Source: Pirellulaceae bacterium
GTDB lineage: Bacteria; Planctomycetota; Planctomycetia; Pirellulales; Pirellulaceae
DNA: 7,895 nt
Assembly: GCA_020846515.1 (NCBI GenBank)
Contig: JADLDX010000356.1
Location: 1-7,895, forward strand
Direction of reading: 5' to 3'
The notes under the pieces are model-generated. The model made no database searches. It was given only the letters and a program-made list of their open reading frames with translations, and was not told the origin of the DNA. The translations under genes were made by a program, and so were the position numbers. Every line of letters begins with the position of its first letter. The first letter of the stretch is position 1. Below, in pieces: positions 1 to 6,201 of this stretch.

Positions 1-2130
1 ACGCATATGCAACACAGAATGCATGGAACTGTCAATCGATAGCCCCCTCGAAACCGCCGCAATCATGGCCGCCCCCATGTTCACGCTCATACCGATCCAA
101 CCCATTGCCCCCAGCACCAGGAAGACCGGCAACGCATTAGGAATTAGAGCGGCCAGCGCTAACCAAAGCGAGCCAGTGGCGATGGTCATCACAATTAATA
201 TCCCCAGCGTCGCCAAGAGAAAACATTTCCACTGATCGCTCAAAACGCTGCTCACCAGTCGGCCCAGCATCACATAATACCCAGTGACCTCTGCCGCCGG
301 CGGTGCCGAATCAAAGTGCTTCGTCCAGCTATCCGAACGCGTAAACTCAGCGACGTTCTCAGTCACCATATCAACCAATCTGCTTTTCTCTTGCGCACTG
401 GCTTGCTCACGACTGCGCAACATGATCCGCAGCCAACGCGTACTTTCATCAACCAACGCAACCGAACCAGCAGAACCAACCGAAACTGTGGAAGCCGTCG
501 AAGCACCAGAGTCAGCAGTTGCACCTGAAATGGTTGGTACGGCTGTCAGTAGTGCTTGTGTAAAAACGGGCATGGCATGACGCATACCTTCCAGTCGTGC
601 CGTGAGCGGTAAACGGGCTAGCAGCGGACCGGCGCGCGACGCCGCTTCCGCATCGGCAATGCTCAGCACCTTCGTTAGCTGCAGCCCAGTGGCCTGGTCC
701 GATGTGCGCAGCTTACGCAAGCGTTCTTCCAATTCGATGACACTGGCCAAATAGTCTTCCGTGATGACCCGCGGCGCAGGCAACATGATGTCCCAAACGC
801 CCGCCCCGCCCAATTGACTTTCAACTGCTCGGTAGCCTTGCACCAACGTGCTAGACTGGCGAAAATTTTTCGTAAAGTCGGTCTCAACGTGCATACGCAG
901 GCTGCCCCACACGCCGAAGATGGCCAATAGGACCAAACCAATAAGACAAGCCGTGCGTCGCTCGAGAACCTCGAACAATAACTTGCGCAACAAAACTCGC
1001 AAGTAAAAATCAAATGGCGGTACGCGAGGGTCGCGATCCCAGGGGCCAAGCAACGCCAGGCCAGGCACCAATAACATGATGGCCAACAGGACCACCAATG
1101 AGCCAATCGCCATCATCACACCAAAGTCTCTGACCGGACCAACCTGAGCAGCCGACAGCGATACGAAGCCGACAGCATCCGTGACACAAGCCCAGATGAC
1201 CGGTGTCCGCAGGGCGCGCATGGTCGCTTGCATGGCAGCTTCCCCATCCAAGCCTGCGGCACGCTGTTGTTGATAACCCAATAACAAATGCATCGTCGTC
1301 GCCACGCCCACCACGGTGATAATGGCGGTCAGCATAGAACTGACCATGGTCAGCTCCAAATCGGCCCCGGCCAGGATGCCTTGCGTAACCACAATGGCCC
1401 AATGCACCACCGCCAGCGGAATTAGCGCCCAACGCAGCGATCGAAAGACAACCAACAAGACCAGGGCCAGCAAGCAGGTCGATACTGCTCCCAGACGCCA
1501 GCCATCGCGTTCGACCATATCAAAACCGTCGGTCACCATCACGGGCTCGCCTGTGATAAAGCCATCATGCCCATGCTCGGGCAGATCGCTCATCACCGCT
1601 CGCAAGGCAACAATCGTATCGCGATGATTGACTCGGTCGCCACTGAGCGGCTCGAGCATGCAGGCGATGGCCACCGTGTCCTGGCCGGATATATGCGTGT
1701 AGCCTTCGAATACTTTGGCGAAGGCTTGGGCCAGTTTGTTGTCTGGGTCCAATAACAAGGGCTGGTTGCCCTGCGGTTTAAGCAGTCCCATGGGATCCTG
1801 CAAGGCTTGCAACGCTTCAAGAATGCGATGCAGTTCGGCCAGGCTCAGTACGCCGCGCACTCCAGCCGTGGCGGCCAGTCGATCGCTGACTTTGGACAGG
1901 CGGTCCAGACCACTCCCGTCCTTGGACCACAGTCCATCATCGTGGTACACAGCCAGGACGATCTCGTTGCCGCCAAACCGCTGCTCCAAGCGATGGTAGG
2001 ATGCCACTAAGGGGTCCCCCGCCGGAAACATGCGGTCTAATTGCCAGTCCAATGAGAACTTCCGCGCTGCCGGCAGGCTCACCAAAAACAAAGCGGCGGC
2101 CACCAAGAGTGCTAGATTCCTGCCACGCAT
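1..2130 (-). CDS. RND/MMPL-superfamily transporter, 3' end cut by window edge
   Basis: Reading the minus strand from the ATG at 2130-2128 gives 710 uninterrupted codons to base 1, so the gene continues leftward out of the window. The start is firm: AGGGAG lies about 5 bases upstream and an in-frame TAG sits just beyond it. About ten membrane segments are visible: residue ~5-22, a periplasmic domain, then ~212-230, 234-253, 262-284, 311-328, 338-358 and 393-411, a second periplasmic domain, then ~636-653, 655-674 and 685-705. This is the two-fold repeat of RND permeases, with the last two helices missing. The TD...GF followed by RDFG (residues 317-337) and GLSIDSSMH (696-704) are typical of MMPL/HAE3-like members, which export lipids or other hydrophobic compounds across the inner membrane using proton flow. 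The substrate cannot be read from sequence. The second periplasmic domain carries a Ser/Ala/Thr/Gly-rich stretch (~535-560). The family call is confident; the subfamily is not. Confidence 0.9.
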   Translation of the reverse strand, partial: MRGRNLALLVAAALFLVSLPAARKFSLDWQLDRMFPAGDPLVASYHRLEQRFGGNEIVLAVYHDDGLWSKDGSGLDRLSKVSDRLAATAGVRGVLSLAELHRILEALQALQDPMGLLKPQGNQPLLLDPDNKLAQAFAKVFEGYTHISGQDTVAIACMLEPLSGDRVNHRDTIVALRAVMSDLPEHGHDGFITGEPVMVTDGFDMVERDGWRLGAVSTCLLALVLLVVFRSLRWALIPLAVVHWAIVVTQGILAGADLELTMVSSMLTAIITVVGVATTMHLLLGYQQQRAAGLDGEAAMQATMRALRTPVIWACVTDAVGFVSLSAAQVGPVRDFGVMMAIGSLVVLLAIMLLVPGLALLGPWDRDPRVPPFDFYLRVLLRKLLFEVLERRTACLIGLVLLAIFGVWGSLRMHVETDFTKNFRQSSTLVQGYRAVESQLGGAGVWDIMLPAPRVITEDYLASVIELEERLRKLRTSDQATGLQLTKVLSIADAEAASRAGPLLARLPLTARLEGMRHAMPVFTQALLTAVPTISGATADSGASTASTVSVGSAGSVALVDESTRWLRIMLRSREQASAQEKSRLVDMVTENVAEFTRSDSWTKHFDSAPPAAEVTGYYVMLGRLVSSVLSDQWKCFLLATLGILIVMTIATGSLWLALAALIPNALPVFLVLGAMGWIGMSVNMGAAMIAAVSRGLSIDSSMHSVLHMR

Positions 2131-2161
2131 GCCAGCTCCCTAAACCACATCCAAACGTGGG

Positions 2162-2167
2162 ATTATA
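2162..2167 (-). promoter_or_regulatory. Probable -10 box for the RND transporter
   Basis: The minus strand reads TATAAT here, a perfect sigma-70 -10 hexamer about 30 bases before the transporter ATG. It predicts a short leader of about 24 bases carrying the AGGGAG ribosome site. No convincing -35 hexamer is seen 16-18 bases upstream, so the promoter may be weak or depend on an activator. The match is seen directly; its use is inferred. Confidence 0.45.
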
Positions 2168-2366
2168 CTCGCTCAAGCAGAGTGTACGACGGGGCTGACT
2201 GGTTTTAGCCCTGCATGTGCCCTCTATTGGTGTGCATCGGCGCGTGATGGCCCCAGTTGATGCTGGGAATGGCCGCCCAGAGGCGTCAGGCGCTGCTATG
2301 CTTGCATAAACTGCATTCGCCTCGCCCAATGCGGCTGCTATCGGGCCGCTTTCGCCCTTGCCATCG

Positions 2367-2396
2367 TTACTAACTGAATCGTTTCTCTCCTATATA
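2367..2396 (+). promoter_or_regulatory. Candidate promoter for the S9 peptidase
   Basis: TTACTA (2367-2372) and TATATA (2391-2396) are separated by 18 bases and stand 22 bases before the peptidase ATG at 2419. Each hexamer is an imperfect sigma-70 match, so this is only a candidate. The rest of the 288-base divergent gap (2131-2418) holds no gene, strong hairpin or obvious operator that I could see. Confidence 0.3.
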
Positions 2397-2418
2397 ACCG
2401 AAGAAATGTGGGCCTCCA

Positions 2419-4608
2419 ATGACTAATCGAGCGATTGTCATGTTCAGTAGACTGCTTTGCTTGTGGCTATTGCCGGCTGCGATATGCTCCGGCTTGGGTG
2501 CGGTTGCCTCCAACCAGGTTTATGCGCAACAGCGCATGACCCCTGAACTGTTGTGGAAACTTGGCCGTGTGGGCGAGGCGCAGTTATCACCCGACGGTCG
2601 ATACCTGGCCATGACGGTGACCTATTTCGACCTGGCGGAAAATGGCGGCCAGACCGATCTCGTGGTGCAAGAACTACCGCAGTGGTTAGGCGAAGCATGC
2701 GACGAAGCCACCGAACAGGCCGTCGCGTTCAATACTCCGTTGGCTAAACTCAATCGCCCCAAAACTCTGCTCGGAGCCATTAAGGGACTCAACTCCGTTA
2801 ACTGGATCAATCGCCCCGAGGGCCTGCGATTGGTTTATCTGGCCCCAACTAAAGAAGACAACCCAACCAGCCAAGCCTGGATGCTCGATCCGGCCGGTGG
2901 CGATCCGAAACAGATTACCAAAGTCGAAGGTGGCATCAGCAATCTGAAGGTCGCGCCCACTGGCGACAAGATTGCCTACACGATCGACGTCAAAATGGAT
3001 GCAACCGTTAACGAGTTGTATAAAGATCTTCCCAAGGCCGACGCGCGCATTATCGACTCGTTGATGTATCGCCACTGGAATGCCTGGCACGATTATGCGT
3101 ACAGCCACGTATGTGTCGCCACGCTGGGCGAAGACGGCCAGGCGCAAGCCGGAGTCGATTTGATGAAGGGCTTGCGCGCCGACTGTCCCCTGCAACCATT
3201 TGGCGGATCAGAGCACTTTGCTTTTTCGCCCGATGGCACCGAACTAGCGCTGACGATCAAGCTGGTGAATAATCCAGCGATGAGCACCGACACGTCTATC
3301 TTTCTAGTCAGTGCGGCAGGTGGACCTTTGAAGAACATTACGCCAGGCATGCCGGGTTAGGATTGGGAACCTAAGTACTCGCCCGATGGACGCATGATTG
3401 CGTTTGGTTCGATGGAGCGACCGGGTTTCGAGGCCGATCGAGATCGCATCATGCTCTATGATCGCGCCACTGGTCAGATCACCGAACTGACCGAAGATCT
3501 TGATCAAACGGCGCACCATATTAGTTGGAAATACGATAGCAGCGAGATCTACTTCGACAGCGAAACTCGCGGCACCAACCAGGTATTTCGTATTCACGTA
3601 ACTTCGCGACAAGTGACGCAGTTATCCGAAGGCCAATTCGATTTCGCCTTGCAGTCAACCATTGGCGAACAGCCTTACCTGCTGGTGACGCAGCAGTCGA
3701 TGCTACGCCCCGTCGAACTGGCGGTGATCGATATCGAATCGAAAGAGACCACCACGCTGAGCGACGTCAATCGCAAGATCTATACGGAGCTGGAGTTGCC
3801 TAAGGTCGAGCAACGGTTTGTAAAAGCCACCGACGGCGCCGAGATCCATAACTGGGTGATCTTGCCACCGGATTTTGATGCAACCTCTACTAAGCAGTGG
3901 CCCATGTTGACCTACTGTCAGGGTGGACCACAAGGACAGATCGGGCAGTGGTTCTCGTATCGCTGGAACTTTCACCTGATGGCCGCTCAAGGCTATGTTG
4001 TCTTAGCTGTAAATCGTCGCGGCATGCCTGGCTTTGGTCAGGAGTGGAACGATCAGATCAGCGGCGATTGGGGTGGGCAAGCCATGCAAGACATCTTGGC
4101 CGCCACCGATGCGATGATGGCTGATCCGCATATCGATCGCCAACGCGTGGCTGCCGTCGGTGCCAGCTTTGGCGGCTACACGACCTATTGGCTCATGGGC
4201 AATCATGCCGATCGCTTTTGCGCGATGATTGCGCATTGTGGTGTCTTCAATTTGGAATCCATGTATGGCTCGACGGAAGAACTGTTCTTTGTTGACTGGG
4301 ATATGGGCGGGCCCTATTGGAAGAGTGCAGAGACCCAAGAGGCCTATACCAAGTTCTCACCCCATCGATTTGTGGGCAACTGGAAGACACCGCTGTTGGT
4401 GATTCACTGTGAGAAAGATTTCCGCGTGCCACTGACTCAAGGCTTGGAAGCCTTCACGGCTGCTCAGGCTAAGGGTGTTCCCAGCCGATTCTTGTACTTC
4501 CCTGCAGAAGGTCACTGGGTCAACTCGCCGCAGAACAGCGTCTTATGGAATCGCGTGTTCTATGAGTGGCTGGATAAGTATTGCGGTGCGAGCAAGGGGA
4601 AGCAGTAA
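2419..4608 (+). pseudogene. Secreted S9-family serine peptidase, interrupted by one in-frame TAG
   Basis: Two open stretches, 2419-3360 and 3361-4608, lie in one frame and form a single 730-codon gene split only by TAG at codon 314. Residues 1-36 look like a signal peptide ending VYA before QQR, so the product should be periplasmic. The first ~450 residues carry propeller-type PD40 motifs (SPDGRYLA near 56, FSPDGTELA near 271, YSPDGRMIA near 319). The C-terminal part is an alpha/beta hydrolase with Ser583 in GASFGG, Asp667 in EKDFRVP and His699 in EGHW; the order and spacing fit S9 peptidases. QGGPQGQ replaces the more common HGGP at the oxyanion loop. NLESMYGSTEELFF and GGPYW suggest a relative of periplasmic S9C enzymes such as Bacteroidetes DPP5, which trim dipeptides from peptides. 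If the TAG is real, the upstream product is a catalytically empty propeller fragment, and the downstream stretch, with its first ATG at 3394, lacks a signal peptide. No other lesion is seen. The ribosome site is weak; ATG 2440 is an alternative start. Confidence 0.85.
3358..3360 (+). other. In-frame amber codon inside the S9 peptidase
   Basis: The frame reads GMPG, TAG, then DWEPKYSPDGR, passing straight into the next propeller motif. Related S9 enzymes, as I recall them, often have an aromatic or other ordinary residue at this point, and TAC, TAT or TGG becomes TAG by one base change. The next base is G, and there is no following CARYYA readthrough context. It may be a recent nonsense mutation or a base-call error. 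Confidence 0.9.
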
Positions 4609-4670
4609 GCGGGAAGCAGTTAGCGGTTAGCGATTAGCAGTTAGCAGTTAGCGGTTAGCAGTTAGCAGTT
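4601..4670 (+). repeat. Heptamer tandem repeat (AGCRGTT) at the peptidase 3' end
   Basis: Eight head-to-tail 7-base units run from 4615 to 4670: AGCAGTT or AGCGGTT, with one AGCGATT at 4629. Two degenerate units, AGCAGTA (4601) and AGCGGGA (4608), extend the same phase back across the peptidase stop codon (TAA 4606-4608). Because 7 is not a multiple of 3 and every unit junction contains TTAG (CTAA on the other strand), the array places stop codons in all six frames. It resembles the short tandem heptamer repeats known from some cyanobacterial genomes, but no link is claimed. Confidence 0.9.
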
Positions 4671-4692
4671 AGGGCAGGGGGGATAACCAGCG

Positions 4693-4718
4693 GGCGTGGC
4701 TCTCGCGTGAGCCGCGCC
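4693..4718. other. GC-rich inverted repeat (10-bp stem)
   Basis: GGCGTGGCTC (4693-4702) pairs with GAGCCGCGCC (4709-4718) across a 6-base loop, with one G-U wobble on the plus-strand transcript. It lies 84 bases after the peptidase stop codon. No T-run follows on either strand, so it is not a textbook intrinsic terminator; it could still stabilise the peptidase mRNA 3' end or help end transcription. Confidence 0.5.
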
Positions 4719-4725
4719 TCAAGAG

Positions 4726-4744
4726 CCGTAACCATTACGGTTAC
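4726..4744. other. Two overlapping alternative small hairpins
   Basis: CCGTAA (4726-4731) pairs with TTACGG (4735-4740), and the overlapping GTAACC (4728-4733) pairs with GGTTAC (4739-4744). Only one of the two can form at a time. Both stems are 6 bp, so chance occurrence is possible. Confidence 0.3.
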
Positions 4745-4760
4745 CGCTCATGCGTTTTAG

Positions 4761-4782
4761 TGGGCAACAGTGATGTTGCCCA
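4761..4782. terminator. Perfect 9-bp hairpin between convergent genes, possible terminator
   Basis: TGGGCAACA (4761-4769) and TGTTGCCCA (4774-4782) form a perfect stem closed by GTGA, a GNRA-type tetraloop in the plus-strand RNA. It begins 26 bases past the stop of the outer-membrane protein gene on the minus strand, a fitting place for its terminator. Neither side has a proper T-run, so the terminator role is inferred from position and symmetry. Confidence 0.5.
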
Positions 4783-4808
4783 GCATGTCAACTAGGCTTT
4801 AGGACGCT

Positions 4809-6083
4809 TTAGTACAGAATCTGTGCACCGAAGCTGGCACCGTGTAGCAACAGGTCGTCGTCCGCGTTGACTCGCGAACCTGTACCTGGGCTGACGATAT
4901 TCAAGTTCTGGCCAGAGACTGTGGCGACGCTGGGCAAGTACCAGAATTCATAGCCACCGGTCAAGCGAATACTGGGCGTAAGGCTGTACTTGATGTATGT
5001 TCCCACTTCGAACATTCCGGCGACTTCCACATCGGAGTCAGTCACGCCCAGGACATTCAGGCCTGCGTTCTGCAAGGCGAGTTGATTGCGGCTAAAGTTG
5101 GCCAGCAATGCACCTTTGCCACGGACGCCAACCAGGGTTCGCAAACCAAACGGTTGCATCAGTTCGCCGCCCACTTGGGGACCGATCATGCGGTTACGAG
5201 TAAAGTCCTCGTAGATGCCGGTACCGCCAGCTCCCGTGCTGCTAAATCCGTAGTACTCGCGATAGTCCACCACGCGCATACCAATGAGAGTCGAGAAGAT
5301 ATCCCAAGCCCACCAGCGGCGATTGAACTCGTAGGTGTTCATGCGTGCTTGATAGGTCTGCGTGTGATTGCTGGCGTCGTTAAACGCGGAGACTGCGGCC
5401 GGTAGAAAACCAGTCGGTACCAAGCGGCTTTGCAGATTGCCACCCAGTGAAGTAACCGATGAATCGCGCTGCCACTTAAAGGGCCCCGCATAGACGAATT
5501 CATAACCATTGACGCAGTCGGTTACGCGTCCCACAGTCACTCGTCCCGCCCATTCGTAATCAAATGGAGGTATACCAATGTTCTGCGACAGCGAAAATCG
5601 TTCGTCGTAGTCGCGTCGGAAGTAGAGTGCTTCAGCCTGGCCATAGTAGGAGAAGTCGCAACCCTCGTCGCATGGACAGGGAATGGCTGAACCATTGTCT
5701 TGATAGACAGGTTGATTCTGCATGAACGGCCCGGTGGGAAACGGCTGGTTCACCAAACGCGTACGGCCGCTCGTCGGCGATGGCCCCATAGCAGACGGCA
5801 CATTCGCGATTGACGTCGGGCCACCCGGGCCAACGTACAGACCACCTTCACCGTATTGCCCGACCTCAGGACTACCGTCCTGTTGGTCACTGCTGGCCAA
5901 AGCGGCACTGCCGATGGCACCGTCATCGGAGTAAACCAGACCATCGATCAATTGCCCATGCACCTGACCGCTTAGCACGGTGGCGATGGCACATGCACTC
6001 ATGGTCCGCAATCCCAATTGGCAGCCCACGCTGCCGACGATCTTGGCGATGAGCCTTGAGAGCAAGGTTAAACGTATAGTCAT
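4809..6083 (-). CDS. BBP7-like outer-membrane beta-barrel protein
   Basis: The likely start is ATG 6083, with GAGGT five bases upstream, giving 424 residues. The frame stays open upstream to a TTG at 6179, but that extension adds 32 residues ahead of a good signal peptide and is less likely. Residues 1-43 form a signal peptide (basic start, hydrophobic core, VHG before Gln44). A Gly/Pro/Ser-rich linker (~44-143) follows, with a Cys cluster CPCDEGC (136-142). The rest alternates polar and aromatic residues as in a transmembrane barrel, starting with YYGQAEALYFRRD (~146-158), and ends in a terminal Tyr, the usual mark recognised by the barrel-assembly machinery. This pattern fits BBP7, a planctomycete outer-membrane family of unknown exact role, possibly a porin. 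It lies 118 bases after the gene at 6202 on the same strand, so they may share a transcript. Family assignment is by memory of the motif, without a search. Confidence 0.8.
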   Translation of the reverse strand: MTIRLTLLSRLIAKIVGSVGCQLGLRTMSACAIATVLSGQVHGQLIDGLVYSDDGAIGSAALASSDQQDGSPEVGQYGEGGLYVGPGGPTSIANVPSAMGPSPTSGRTRLVNQPFPTGPFMQNQPVYQDNGSAIPCPCDEGCDFSYYGQAEALYFRRDYDERFSLSQNIGIPPFDYEWAGRVTVGRVTDCVNGYEFVYAGPFKWQRDSSVTSLGGNLQSRLVPTGFLPAAVSAFNDASNHTQTYQARMNTYEFNRRWWAWDIFSTLIGMRVVDYREYYGFSSTGAGGTGIYEDFTRNRMIGPQVGGELMQPFGLRTLVGVRGKGALLANFSRNQLALQNAGLNVLGVTDSDVEVAGMFEVGTYIKYSLTPSIRLTGGYEFWYLPSVATVSGQNLNIVSPGTGSRVNADDDLLLHGASFGAQILY

Positions 6084-6201
6084 AGCTGACCTCGATTTGG
6101 CGCTGCTGGCTGGTGATTCAACTGTTTTCGGGCGACGTATTTGATCAGTTGCGATGAGGGAACCAAACGGCGATTGCAACTAACCAATTGGAAATGTTCG
6201 G
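6084..6201 (-). promoter_or_regulatory. Spacer upstream of the barrel gene, with its ribosome binding site
   Basis: The 118 bases between the two minus-strand genes include the strong GAGGT ribosome site for the start at 6083, which decides that start over the upstream TTG. CCAATTGG at 6184-6191 is an 8-bp palindrome just past the upstream gene's stop. No clear promoter or terminator stands out. Confidence 0.4.

Noticed and set aside
2191..2212. GGGCT...AGCCC inverted repeat in the divergent promoter region
   Set aside because: Only 5 bp of stem with a 10-base loop; expected by chance and not placed at a clear operator position.
1937..2329. 130-codon minus-strand ORF crossing the transporter start
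   Set aside because: It overlaps the transporter in another frame and its translation shows no family features, whereas the transporter frame has a good start, ribosome site and membrane helices.
3358..3360. TAG read as pyrrolysine
   Set aside because: Pyrrolysine is used by a few methylamine-metabolising lineages, not in S9 peptidases, and nothing in the window suggests the needed tRNA or synthetase.
3394..4608. Downstream part of the peptidase as a separate gene
   Set aside because: The ATG at 3394 has no clear ribosome site, lies inside a propeller motif (YSPDGRMIA) and would give a protein without signal peptide or complete propeller; the frame joins exactly with the upstream part.
4615..4670. 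Possible CRISPR array
   Set aside because: Units are 7 bases long, directly adjacent, without spacers, so it is a simple tandem repeat.
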